NCBI GenBank assembly: GCA_016212635.1
Contig: JACRFR010000022.1
Location: 1-28,799 of the forward strand
DNA length: 28,799 bases
Direction of reading: 5' to 3'
Source: Candidatus Liptonbacteria bacterium
GTDB taxonomy: Bacteria; Patescibacteriota; Minisyncoccia; UBA6257; 2-01-FULL-56-20
Shown: piece after piece, positions 13,791-20,978 of the stretch
Layout: every line of letters starts with the position of its first letter
Numbering within the stretch: position 1 is the stretch's first letter
Notes under the pieces: generated by a model
The model's input: the letters and a program-made list of their open reading frames with translations, nothing else
Database searches by the model: none
Told to the model about the DNA's origin: nothing
Position numbers and translations under genes: made by a program

Positions 13791-14387
13791 ATGAGACAAT
13801 ACAGTGAACGAACACTGGCGTTTCTCAAGACGGCAGAAAACGGCGAGCCTGGATTTTTGGATTTTCTGGCGGCATTTTTATCTGCTGGTTACGGCGCATC
13901 GGCGAAATATATCGAGCGCCAGGCCTATCGCCTGGCCGCGAGACGAGCCGGAGACACAGTAGACGCATACAACCGCCGCTTGTGCTCACTCACCCTGCAG
14001 CACCTGAAAGAAGACGGTCTGATCCGTCGAACCGGCGGTACTCGTAAGTCGGCAATTTATCGGTTAACTCAAGCTGGCCGAAAATTGCTGGCCAAACTTC
14101 GACAAGAACCGCAAAAACCGGCCGCTCCAATACCACATTATCAATCTGGTGGGTCTAAAAACTTTGTGGTGGTCGCTTTCGATGTTCCGGAAAAACAACG
14201 CTGGAAGCGTGACTGGCTAAGAAGCGCCTTGGCTGGCCTAGAATTGTCCATGATCCAACAAAGCGTCTGGGTGGGAAAAGCGGCCATACCGGAACAGTTC
14301 TTGCGAGATCTGGCCGACCTGGATCTGCTGGAGGCCGTGGAGATATTTGAGATTACTCGTTCCGGCACACTAAAATTGCTTGCGTAA
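13791..14387 (+). CDS. Winged-helix plus Cas2-like (PaaX-type) protein
   Basis: The product has 198 residues and two regions. Residues about 20-105 look like a winged-helix DNA-binding domain (LTLQHLKEDGLIRRTGG…SAIYRLTQAGRKLLAKL). Residues about 122-195 match the Cas2-like ferredoxin fold found in the middle of PaaX regulators (NFVVVAFDVPEKQRWKRDWL, then LELSMIQQSVWVGKA and LEAVEIFEI). PaaX proteins are transcriptional repressors of about 300 residues; this one lacks their C-terminal part. There are no cas1, CRISPR repeats or phenylacetate genes here, so neither role is supported by context. The upstream palindrome overlapping its promoter makes autorepression the simplest hypothesis; a RAYT-like role on the flanking palindromes is an alternative. 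It is one of only two plus-strand genes in the window. Confidence 0.85.
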   Translation: MRQYSERTLAFLKTAENGEPGFLDFLAAFLSAGYGASAKYIERQAYRLAARRAGDTVDAYNRRLCSLTLQHLKEDGLIRRTGGTRKSAIYRLTQAGRKLLAKLRQEPQKPAAPIPHYQSGGSKNFVVVAFDVPEKQRWKRDWLRSALAGLELSMIQQSVWVGKAAIPEQFLRDLADLDLLEAVEIFEITRSGTLKLLA

Positions 14388-14412
14388 TTTACAGCTTCCG
14401 CCGCGCAAATGA

Positions 14413-14457
14413 ATCCCGTTAGAAATTACTGCGGAGTATTTCTGGCGGGATGGTTTT
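14413..14457 (+). terminator. Rho-independent terminator after the PaaX/Cas2-like gene
   Basis: ATCCCGTTAGAAAT (14413-14426) pairs with ATTTCTGGCGGGAT (14438-14451) using G-U pairs, followed by GGTTTT. It starts about 25 nt after the stop codon. Confidence 0.7.
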
Positions 14458-14543
14458 CTGTTATCCCTGGATCTTGACTCCGATTGAGCCGCAGCCGACA
14501 CCCAAAAGGCGAACACTCTCCTCGTTTTTCCACTCTTTGATTC

Positions 14544-14581
14544 ATAATCTCCCTTTCGACGGCCGTCGAAAGGGAGATTAT
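14544..14581. repeat. 38-bp perfect palindrome downstream of the PaaX/Cas2-like gene
   Basis: This is an exact copy of the inner 38 bp of the 42-bp palindrome at 13731-13772, and shares one further base to its left. Here it is not followed by a TATACT box, so the two copies do not share a promoter function. Confidence 0.95.
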
Positions 14582-14590
14582 CAGGGGGAA

Positions 14591-14717
14591 CTGTTGCCGA
14601 ATGCCGTTTTTGTCTCTTTTCGTTTAAAATAATCCTTATTTTACGGGGGTTGAAATCCCAAAATGGCTATTCGGCGACAGTCCCGTCAGGTAGCTACTGC
14701 CTTAGACGGGGCGTTTT
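14591..14717 (+). other. Block with several strong stem-loops (possible structured RNA)
   Basis: CTGTTGCCGAATGCC (14591-14605) pairs with GGCTATTCGGCGACAG (14665-14680) with one wobble and one bulge. Inside it, TAAAATAA-TCC-TTATTTTA is a perfect hairpin (14625-14643). Next comes CCCGTCAGGTAG-CTA-CTGCCTTAGACGGG (14682-14710), followed by GCGTTTT, which looks like a terminator. No known RNA family is recognised and no clear promoter is visible. Confidence 0.4.
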
Positions 14718-14733
14718 ATGGCGTAGCAAGGTA

Positions 14734-14883
14734 AGGCGAGATGGCGCTGTTCGAAAACATTGATTCCCCCGCTTGCCGAGTGTCATCCCGGGCTTGACCC
14801 GGGATCCAGTGACTAAGGAAACCTGGATTCCGGCTTTCGCCGGAATGACAAACCTGGGGTTTTCGAACAGCGCCAGGCGAGAT
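14734..14883. mobile_element. 132-bp MITE-like element with 16-bp TIRs and 9-bp target duplication
   Basis: The element spans 14743-14874. Its left end GGCGCTGTTCGAAAAC (14743-14758) is the exact reverse complement of its right end (14859-14874). It is flanked on both sides by the identical 9-mer AGGCGAGAT (14734-14742 and 14875-14883), as expected for a transposition target duplication. The interior is a dispersed TCATCCCGGG…GGAATGAC hairpin pair (14780-14850). It encodes no protein, so mobilisation would need a transposase elsewhere. Confidence 0.85.
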
Positions 14884-14943
14884 AAGGGTTTTGTGATAAA
14901 ACTTTGGGATGAAAAGCAATAAGAAATTCCTTTCTTAAACATG

Positions 14944-14981
14944 TTGAGGCCCCGGCTGGCGTTGCGCGGGGCCTCAATTTT
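14944..14981. terminator. GC-rich hairpin between convergent signals
   Basis: TTGAGGCCCCG (14944-14954) pairs with CGGGGCCTCAA (14967-14977). On the plus strand it is followed by TTTT; on the minus strand it starts 2 nt after the stop codon of the 76-aa gene but lacks a U-run. It may terminate in either direction. Confidence 0.55.
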
Positions 14982-15210
14982 AGAGTTCGCGGGCGGCTTG
15001 CGGCCGCCGTACGCCGGGCGGCCGGTTAATGTACGGCTGGTGCTTTCGGCCGTTATCGGCGGCCTCCAGCACCAGGGCGTGGTTGCGGTCCGCCACGCCC
15101 CGGGTATTCTTACCCGGGACACCATTACCGTTTCTCCGGCCGCTGACTTCGCGACCGGAAAATTCCCCGTCGAACTCTTCGGGGGGCGCAGCCCCCCTAA
15201 ATAATGTCAT
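14980..15210 (-). CDS. Unrecognised 76-aa hydrophilic protein with its own expression signals
   Basis: The gene begins at the ATG 15210 after a Shine-Dalgarno AAGGAG (15218-15223) 7 nt upstream, one of very few clear ones in this window. It has a plausible promoter and a hairpin right after its stop. Third codon positions are strongly G/C (for example GGC CGG, GTG GCG GAC CGC), supporting coding on this strand. The protein starts MTLFRGAAPPEEFDGEFSG and is rich in Arg, Gly and Asn (NGNGVPGKNTRGVADRNHAL, then LEAADNGRKHQPYINRPPG), without hydrophobic segments, suggesting a small, partly disordered nucleic-acid-binding protein. That is inference only; I do not recognise the family. Confidence 0.6.
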   Translation of the reverse strand: MTLFRGAAPPEEFDGEFSGREVSGRRNGNGVPGKNTRGVADRNHALVLEAADNGRKHQPYINRPPGVRRPQAAREL

Positions 15211-15217
15211 AGGGCGT

Positions 15218-15261
15218 CTCCTTCTAGAATCATGCTAGTTTACCTAGCTAAAGCGCGTCAA
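15218..15261 (-). promoter_or_regulatory. Promoter and ribosome-binding site of the 76-aa gene
   Basis: On the minus strand TTGACG (15256-15261), an 18-bp spacer and TAGCAT (15232-15237) lie upstream of AAGGAG (15218-15223). The predicted leader is about 15 nt, so unlike the leaderless genes this one uses a canonical Shine-Dalgarno. Confidence 0.5.
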
Positions 15262-15332
15262 TCCCCTCTCTGGAAAAGTCGGAGGGCGCCGAACCTCCCC
15301 CTGATCACTTCTTAGACAAAGAGAGGGGGATT

Positions 15333-15533
15333 AATATCGGGAGGTTCAACCTCCGGAAACCGAAGAATGAATATTTGGGAGGTTGAACCTCGGGATGACA
15401 GAAAGCAGATTAATATCGGGAGGTCCGACCTCCCAGGGAGGACGGACCTCGGGGAGGAGGCCAATTCGATATCGGGAGGTTCAACCTCCGGGAACCGAAG
15501 AATGAATATTGGGGAGGTTGAACCTCGGGGAGA
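15333..15533. repeat. Alternating palindrome array, left of sodA (order A-B-A)
   Basis: Unit A is GGAGGTTCAACCTCC…GGGAGGTTGAACCTC and unit B is GGAGGTCCGACCTCC…GGACGGACCTC. They alternate A-B-A here. The segment 15333-15456 is identical to 16467-16590 except for one base. From 15211 to 15606 there is no gene other than the start signals of the 76-aa gene and these repeats. Confidence 0.9.
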
Positions 15534-15606
15534 TAGTGGATGAACTGCGCTGGATTCCCGCCTTCACGGGAATGACAGAAAAATCCGAAATTCGTGGGGT
15601 CTGATT

Positions 15607-16284
15607 TTATTCCCGATAGCGGCGATCGACTTCTTCCCAATTGACCACACTCCACCAATTTTCTATGTATTCCGGGCGGCGGTTTTGGTACTTCAAGTAG
15701 TAGGCGTGCTCCCAAACGTCAAGAGTCAGAAGCGGGGTAAGTCCCTGGGGCAGCGGGTTGTCCTGATTGGAAGTTGCGAGAGTCATGAGTTTGCCGGTCG
15801 GGTCTTTGACTAACCAGGCCCAGCCGCTACCAAAAATACTAACCGCGAGCTTGCTAAAACTCTCGCGGAAGGCGCTAAGACCGCCTAAATCGCGCGTTAG
15901 GGCCGCTCCGAGTGCGCCGGTGGGCTCCCCACCTCCAATTGGACTTATCCGCCTACGCCCGGCTACGGCGGACGCAGTAGGACTTATGGGACTAATGGCA
16001 TCAGACGAATCCGAGGGTGCCATAATTGTCCAAAAGAGAGAGTGGTTCCAGTGTCCCCCGCCGTGGTTCCGGACCGCTCCCCGGATATCTTCCGGTACCT
16101 GACTGAAGTCTCGCAGTAGGGTGTCCAGGGGTTGAGCGTGAAATTCCGGATACTTATCCAGCGCCTCGTTTAGTTTATTGACGTAAGTCTGGTGATGCTT
16201 GGCATGGTGAATTTCCATGGTTCGCGCGTCGAGCCACGGCTCCAGGGCGTCGTAGGCGTACGGCAGTTGGGGTAGTTCGTGCAT
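15607..16284 (-). CDS. sodA: Superoxide dismutase, Fe/Mn family
   Basis: The enzyme converts superoxide to H2O2 and O2. Metal ligands are H26 (TMEIHHAKHHQTYV), H81 (HWNHSLFW), D189 and H193 (LDVWEHAYY), and GSGWAWL is also conserved. GGGHWNH with Gly77 is Mn-type, but metal preference cannot be settled from sequence. The 225 residues include a segment at about 96-117 (AISPISPTASAVAGRRRISP) matching CGCCTACGCCCGGCTACGGC-type repeat DNA and lying between the helical and alpha/beta domains. There is no signal peptide, so it is cytoplasmic. The gene is bracketed by 124-bp direct repeats. The metal name in the symbol is by convention. Confidence 0.94.
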   Translation of the reverse strand: MHELPQLPYAYDALEPWLDARTMEIHHAKHHQTYVNKLNEALDKYPEFHAQPLDTLLRDFSQVPEDIRGAVRNHGGGHWNHSLFWTIMAPSDSSDAISPISPTASAVAGRRRISPIGGGEPTGALGAALTRDLGGLSAFRESFSKLAVSIFGSGWAWLVKDPTGKLMTLATSNQDNPLPQGLTPLLTLDVWEHAYYLKYQNRRPEYIENWWSVVNWEEVDRRYRE

Positions 16285-16328
16285 GATATTAGTGAATAAT
16301 CAATGTGATTTTGTCGACTGCATTCGGA

Positions 16329-16334
16329 ATTATA
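16329..16334 (-). promoter_or_regulatory. Candidate sodA -10 box
   Basis: A perfect TATAAT reads on the minus strand 44 nt before the sodA ATG; TTTCTT 17 bp upstream is a weak -35. The leader would be about 38 nt. Confidence 0.5.
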
Positions 16335-16403
16335 TCGGGTTATCCGATTAAAAGAAACCTGGGAGATAAAATTCTTCAGGAAGAAATTCGTCAAACGCGG
16401 AGG

Positions 16404-16590
16404 TCTGGGGAATATCGGGAGGTCCGACCTCCCCGGGAGGACGGACCTCGGGGAAGAGACCAATTCAATATCGGGAGGTTCAACCTCCGGAAACCGAAGA
16501 ATGAATATTTGGGAGGTTGAACCTCGGGATGACAGAAAGCAGATTAATATCGGGAGGTCCGACCTCCCCGGGAGGACGGACCTCGGGGAG
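16404..16590. repeat. Alternating palindrome array, right of sodA (order B-A-B)
   Basis: This uses the same A and B units as the array at 15333-15533, in the same orientation but phased B-A-B. Its right end stops 4 nt before the kefB-like stop codon. The 124-bp segment 16467-16590 is the direct-repeat partner of 15333-15456. Confidence 0.9.
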
Positions 16591-16594
16591 ATAA

Positions 16595-18280
16595 TTACCC
16601 GGCGGGCTTGATCACCGGATGGCGTAAAAGTTCCTCGTCCGTGGCGCGCAACTTGGCCAATTGTTTGCGGGACAGGTCTTGGGCAAGAGCTTGGCCCAAG
16701 TGGTATCCGGAAGTCAGGTACGGCAACAAAACATAATCGGCGCCGGCGCGATAGTGTAGTTTAGCCTCCACTTCAGTTTCCGCTCGTAAGACGATGACGG
16801 GGCGCGGCTCGGCACGTTTCAATTCCGAGATCAAGGAAGCGTTGTCGTCGTAGTCGGGACTGGTGGAAATAACCAAGTCGGCCCCGGCCAGATGCGCGCG
16901 CTCTTGAATTTCCTGGTCCGCGATATCGCCTAAAAGATACTCGAACCCCCGGCGATGCAAGGCGCTGGTTACTTCCGGATCAAAATCCACCACCAGAACT
17001 TTATTCTTCGGCAGGTGGGCCAGAATGCTTTGGCCCAGGCGGTGGCAGCCGATCAACACGATCTGGCGGCGAATCTGTGCCGCCGGCCAGAGCTCCTCGC
17101 GCAGTTTGCGGCGTTCGAAAATCCCCAATGGTTTGGCCAATAATCGGAACAAATAATCGGCGTGGCTGATCAGATAGCTGGAACCGGCAATAGTGATCAC
17201 GGCCACCGCGGTAATGATAGACGTCTCGCCTCGGGTCAAGTGCCCCAGCCGGTGGCCTAAAGTAGCCAGGATCAAACTGAACTCGGATATTTGCGCAATA
17301 GCCAGACCCGCCAGGAAACTCGTGCGCCGGCGATAACCCAGGAGACCCATGATCAGCATGACGATTATCGGGTTGCCGACCAGAACGAACAGGGATAAGA
17401 GAATAACGGTGATCAAAATGCCGGTAATTTGCGCCTGGGCCAAGGAGGCGCCCAGAACCACAAAGAAAATGATCAGGAAAAAATCCCGGAGCGGGCGCAA
17501 ACGACCGGCAATTTCGAAGTTTTCCGCGGAATTGGCCAGGGCTAAACCCGCCAAAAAACCGGCAATTTCCACGGAAAAACCCAGCCGCGTGATCAAGGTT
17601 GCCAAGAGTAACATCCAGGCGATACTGGCGACGAACAAGAGCTCGGTGGAACGCGCGATGCGGTTGAATACTTTGGGTAAGACCGTCCGTCCTAACCACA
17701 ATACCGCGCCGAACAAGACCGCGCCCTTAACCAGCGCGGTTATGGCATCGCCCCAGCCAGGGTGCTGGCTCTCCGATAAACCGGCCAAGACCACCAAAAT
17801 AATTACCGCCACGAGATCCTGGACCAGCAACACGCCGATGCTTAACCGGCCGTACAGACTGTGCAGGTCGCGCTTGTCCGAAAGCAGTTTGACCACAATG
17901 ACCGTGCTGGACAGCGTGAGCGCGACTGCCAGATAACCCGAGGCCAGGACGTTAAAACCCAAAAGGGCGACCAGGGCGAAACCGATCAGGAAAGTAAAGA
18001 CCACCTGGCCAAAGCCGATCAGCAAGGACTGGCGACCGACCAGCCGCAGGGAGCTGTAGTTGATTTCCAGGCCGACCATGAACAACACCAGCATGATGCC
18101 CAACTCCGCGAACAGTTCGAAGGCGGACTGGGAGGCGAGATGCGGCACCCCGAACCAACCGGCGATGATGCCGGCAACCAAGTAAGCCAGAATGATCGGC
18201 TGTCGGAACAGGCGCGCGGCGATACCCATGAGCGCCGCGAGCGTCAAGACCAGAGCCAACTCCAAGAGTCCGGTAGCCAT
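16595..18280 (-). CDS. KefB-type monovalent cation:proton antiporter with RCK/TrkA-N domain
   Basis: The protein has 561 residues from the ATG at 18280. About twelve hydrophobic segments span residues 3-380 (CPA2 family; EINYSSLRLVGRQ and ALTLSSTVIVVKLLSDKRDL are typical, as is LLVQDLVAVIILVVLAGL with the membrane Asp). A cytoplasmic RCK/TrkA-N nucleotide-binding domain follows (VLIGCHRLGQSILAHL, then VVDFDPEV and GDIADQEI). It probably exchanges K+ or Na+ for H+ under nucleotide control. The dinucleotide loop is GCHRLG rather than GxGxxG. An extended -10 box gives it its own promoter inside the end of the histidine kinase gene. An upstream in-frame extension overlaps that kinase and is rejected. 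Confidence 0.92.
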   Translation of the reverse strand: MATGLLELALVLTLAALMGIAARLFRQPIILAYLVAGIIAGWFGVPHLASQSAFELFAELGIMLVLFMVGLEINYSSLRLVGRQSLLIGFGQVVFTFLIGFALVALLGFNVLASGYLAVALTLSSTVIVVKLLSDKRDLHSLYGRLSIGVLLVQDLVAVIILVVLAGLSESQHPGWGDAITALVKGAVLFGAVLWLGRTVLPKVFNRIARSTELLFVASIAWMLLLATLITRLGFSVEIAGFLAGLALANSAENFEIAGRLRPLRDFFLIIFFVVLGASLAQAQITGILITVILLSLFVLVGNPIIVMLIMGLLGYRRRTSFLAGLAIAQISEFSLILATLGHRLGHLTRGETSIITAVAVITIAGSSYLISHADYLFRLLAKPLGIFERRKLREELWPAAQIRRQIVLIGCHRLGQSILAHLPKNKVLVVDFDPEVTSALHRRGFEYLLGDIADQEIQERAHLAGADLVISTSPDYDDNASLISELKRAEPRPVIVLRAETEVEAKLHYRAGADYVLLPYLTSGYHLGQALAQDLSRKQLAKLRATDEELLRHPVIKPAG

Positions 18281-18299
18281 GTGCGTTTTCAGTATAGCA
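18281..18299 (-). promoter_or_regulatory. Extended -10 promoter of the kefB-like gene
   Basis: TGCTATACT reads on the minus strand (18291-18299) and ends 10 nt before the ATG at 18280, predicting a leader of about 3 nt. It sits between the kefB ATG and the stop of the kinase gene. There is no good -35 box, as is common with TGn-extended promoters. Confidence 0.65.
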
Positions 18300-18303
18300 A
18301 ATT

Positions 18304-20178
18304 CTAGCTGACGGCTGGCAGTGAGAAACTGAAGGTCGATCCTTTGCCCTCCTCCGACCGCGCCCAAATTTTGCCGCCCATTTTTTCGATGATTTGGCGG
18401 ACAATGAACAAACCCAAACCGGTGCCGCTGATATGCTGGGTTTGATCGGTCTGAATGCGGTAAAACTTCTCGAATAAACGCTGCTGCGCCTCGGGCGACA
18501 TGCCCAAGCCGGTATCGGTCACGTGGGTCACGATCTCGCCGGGACGCAGTTCGTGACCGACTGTAACCGTGTTGGCTTTTTGCCCCGCCGGCGCGGGCAG
18601 GGTGTACTTGATAGCATTGCCCACCAGATTGACCATAACCTCCTTGATCCGGTCGGCATCAGCCAGAGCTTGAGGGCCGGGACCGGACTCGGCGTAAGCC
18701 AGCTGGATCTTTTTCTCGTCCGCGAGCGGCTGGAGTTCGGTCAAAACCGCGCGGATCGGCTCGCCTAGAACCACCGGGTTGACCTGGATCTTGAGTCGGC
18801 CGGCCTCCGAGCGCGCCACCTCCAGCAGGTCTTCCACCAGCTGCACCAGGCGCTTATTGGCCTTATTGACCTGACTTAAGAATTCTTTGGCCTGGGCGCT
18901 TATGGGACCGGACATTTTTTCGTCTAAGACAAAAGAAATGTAGCCCTTGATGGCGGCGACCGGAGTTTTTAGTTCATGGGCGGCGATGAACACGAACTCC
19001 TCGCGCAGTTCTTTGAGGCGCTTCAGCCCCTGCATCATGGAATTGAATTCCTGACCCAGCTCCGCGATCTCATCGTTGGTGGCGATATTGATCTGCTGCT
19101 CGAAAGAACCCTCCGCCACCCGGCGCGCGCCGCCTTGCAATTCCCGAATCGGCCGGACGATGCGATTGGCCAAGATAACGCTCAAAAGAACGGTCAAGAC
19201 CAATACGGCAAAGGAGAAGAATAAAAATTGATTGCGGATCGTGTCCAGAACCCGGTTGGCGTCCGTGGCCGGCCACTCCGCCGCGATAACCCAATTCAAG
19301 CCATTGTCACGAATCACCCGGCCAGCCGCGATAACCTGGCCGCCCCATGGGCTGGGGTAGGTTTGATTCAAGACCGTCCCGGTGTTACTTTCCCGCGCCG
19401 CCTGTACTATGCCATAGCGGCCCAAGTCCTGTATGGTGCCGCTTTGGGCCGCGCCGCGGTACATCAGATGATCGCTGTCGGACGATAACAGTAAATAACC
19501 GGAATTACCCAAAGAACCACGATCAAAGATCTTAGCCAAACCGTCCAGTTGCAGTTGGGCGGCCAATACCCCGATGACGCGGCCGGTGCGGTTCAAGACC
19601 GGAGCGGCCAAAGTTACTTCGGGGCCGTTCAGGGTCTGGACCACTGGGCCGACGTAGCGCTTGCCCTTCAGGGCCACTTGATATGGCGGCAGACGCCGGA
19701 GGTCCTCGAAGACGCCTTCGCGATCGGGATAGGTGGGGTGACGGGCCAAGGACGCCACCTCCCGGCCGCTGTCCCGGTCGATAAAGTAAGCTTCGGATAT
19801 GGCCGGACTCGCGGCCAGGAGATCGGCCAGGATGCCGGATAAGTCTTCCGGGCGGACCAGAAAACGGATGCGTTCCTGGGTTCGGGTCTGGGCCACCGCA
19901 TCTCCGGGATTAACCTGGTCGGACGGTTCCAAAACGGTGATCAGATCCCAGATATCCAGGCGCACTATGACTTCCAGACGGTCCAAGTTTTCCGAGACGA
20001 AGGAGGACACTGATTCCGCCTTCTGGTTCAAATAATTACCCATAATACTGGCCACATCCAAGGCGTGAGAAGTGGTAAGTATCCAAAGCGCCAAAATGCC
20101 GGACAGAATGATCGGCACCACCGCCACCAGTATGACGGCGCCAAATATTTTATTGCGCAAACTGCCGGTTGGCTTCAT
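18304..20178 (-). CDS. Membrane sensor histidine kinase (Cache-HAMP-HisKA-HATPase)
   Basis: The kinase has 624 residues. Transmembrane helix 1 covers about 11-34 and an extracytoplasmic region of about 270 residues has the double-Cache look (ISEAYFIDRDSGREVASLA, then GPVVQTLNGPEVTLAAPVLN, VIGVLAAQLQLDGL and GYLLLSSD). Transmembrane helix 2 covers about 318-340, HAMP about 341-395, and HisKA has the phosphoacceptor H401 in FIAAHELKTPVAAIKGY. HATPase shows N521 (VNLVGNAIKYT), DTGLGMS and GTGLGLFIV. All catalytic boxes are intact. Its ATG overlaps the upstream peptidase stop by 4 nt (ATGA), indicating translational coupling. The likely partner is the single-domain response regulator at 26768, same strand and same cluster. 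Cache domains usually bind small ligands; none can be named. Confidence 0.95.
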   Translation of the reverse strand: MKPTGSLRNKIFGAVILVAVVPIILSGILALWILTTSHALDVASIMGNYLNQKAESVSSFVSENLDRLEVIVRLDIWDLITVLEPSDQVNPGDAVAQTRTQERIRFLVRPEDLSGILADLLAASPAISEAYFIDRDSGREVASLARHPTYPDREGVFEDLRRLPPYQVALKGKRYVGPVVQTLNGPEVTLAAPVLNRTGRVIGVLAAQLQLDGLAKIFDRGSLGNSGYLLLSSDSDHLMYRGAAQSGTIQDLGRYGIVQAARESNTGTVLNQTYPSPWGGQVIAAGRVIRDNGLNWVIAAEWPATDANRVLDTIRNQFLFFSFAVLVLTVLLSVILANRIVRPIRELQGGARRVAEGSFEQQINIATNDEIAELGQEFNSMMQGLKRLKELREEFVFIAAHELKTPVAAIKGYISFVLDEKMSGPISAQAKEFLSQVNKANKRLVQLVEDLLEVARSEAGRLKIQVNPVVLGEPIRAVLTELQPLADEKKIQLAYAESGPGPQALADADRIKEVMVNLVGNAIKYTLPAPAGQKANTVTVGHELRPGEIVTHVTDTGLGMSPEAQQRLFEKFYRIQTDQTQHISGTGLGLFIVRQIIEKMGGKIWARSEEGKGSTFSFSLPAVS

Positions 20179-20942
20179 TCCGGTAAAGTACTCTGCATTT
20201 CTTTTCGCAAGTCCGGTTCCAAATAGGTCGCCGCGAGCGGCCGCTCCCGACCGCGACCCATAATACCATCTGAAAAAGGTGTTCCGGTTTTAGTATCGTA
20301 CAGATCCGGCAGTCCCAGGGCATGCCCAAACTCATGGTAAAACAACGCGCTCCGAAACGGCTGATAGGTCGGATCGCTGAAATAAGATGAGGACAAGAGA
20401 ACAACCCCCGGCGCGCCGCTGCCGCCCACGCCCTCGTATAGAATTGCGATCACGGGATAGGCGTCTTTCCCGGCGAGGGCATACTCCGAGTCGTACAAGT
20501 CGCCGTCGGGTCGAATTACGCGCCGTTCGATCTCTTCGTACAGCGGTCGCACCGCCTCGGACTTGCCTGATTCCACCTGTGGGACATCATAAAAGGCGCC
20601 GTTTTGTTCCAGCACTATCGGCCGCGGAAAGATGCGGCGGGACAATTCGGACCGTCCACTAAATTGCAACTCATGAAAACGACCGGCTTCGGCCAGAACG
20701 GTTTCCCAGTCGTCCTGCCATTTGCCATAGGTTTCCTTGACCCGGTCGCGCGGCACGGCATATACGGCATAGATCTGGATCTGATCCAGTTTCCGTTTCA
20801 AATCCCGGTAAACATGAACTGGCCCCGGCCGCGCGATCTCTGACGCTTTATCAAGTCCCGGCAGCATTCGCCGCGCGGCGAATAGGATGGCCAGCAAAAC
20901 CGCAACAGCCAAGGCCGCAATTAAATATCGAGCGTGGCGCAT
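20175..20942 (-). CDS. Membrane-anchored HExxHxxGxxD zinc metallopeptidase (metzincin/M6-like)
   Basis: The N-terminal hydrophobic segment (about residues 5-25) has no obvious cleavage or lipobox, so it is probably an anchor with the catalytic part outside. The zinc motif HEFGHALGLPDLYD (about residues 203-216) is HExxHxxGxxD, with Asp as third ligand as in M6/M7-type peptidases, and IMGRG a little later could be the Met-turn. The first part (KLDQIQIYAVYAVPRDRV) is unassigned. It starts 37 nt after the giant surface protein and overlaps the kinase start, so the three are co-transcribed. A role in processing that surface protein is plausible but inferred. Length is 255 residues. Confidence 0.85.
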   Translation of the reverse strand: MRHARYLIAALAVAVLLAILFAARRMLPGLDKASEIARPGPVHVYRDLKRKLDQIQIYAVYAVPRDRVKETYGKWQDDWETVLAEAGRFHELQFSGRSELSRRIFPRPIVLEQNGAFYDVPQVESGKSEAVRPLYEEIERRVIRPDGDLYDSEYALAGKDAYPVIAILYEGVGGSGAPGVVLLSSSYFSDPTYQPFRSALFYHEFGHALGLPDLYDTKTGTPFSDGIMGRGRERPLAATYLEPDLRKEMQSTLPE

Positions 20943-20978
20943 GCGAAGACGGGAATGACAAAGGCTAGACCCAGCGCT

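Noticed and set aside
13791..14387. CRISPR Cas2
   Set aside because: Only the C-terminal half has the Cas2-like fold; the N-terminal winged helix and the sequence FDVPEKQRW match PaaX-type proteins, and there is no CRISPR context.
14694..15125. 143-aa open frame on the minus strand
   Set aside because: It reads through the MITE-like element and hairpin repeats and overlaps the better-supported 76-aa gene in another phase.
15333..16590. CRISPR array
   Set aside because: Repeated units are palindromes in alternating types without unique spacers of constant length, and no cas1 or effector genes are near.
18281..18367. Longer start for the kefB-like antiporter
   Set aside because: The extra 29 residues overlap the end of the kinase gene and the extended -10 box; hydrophobic segment 1 starts right after the ATG at 18280.
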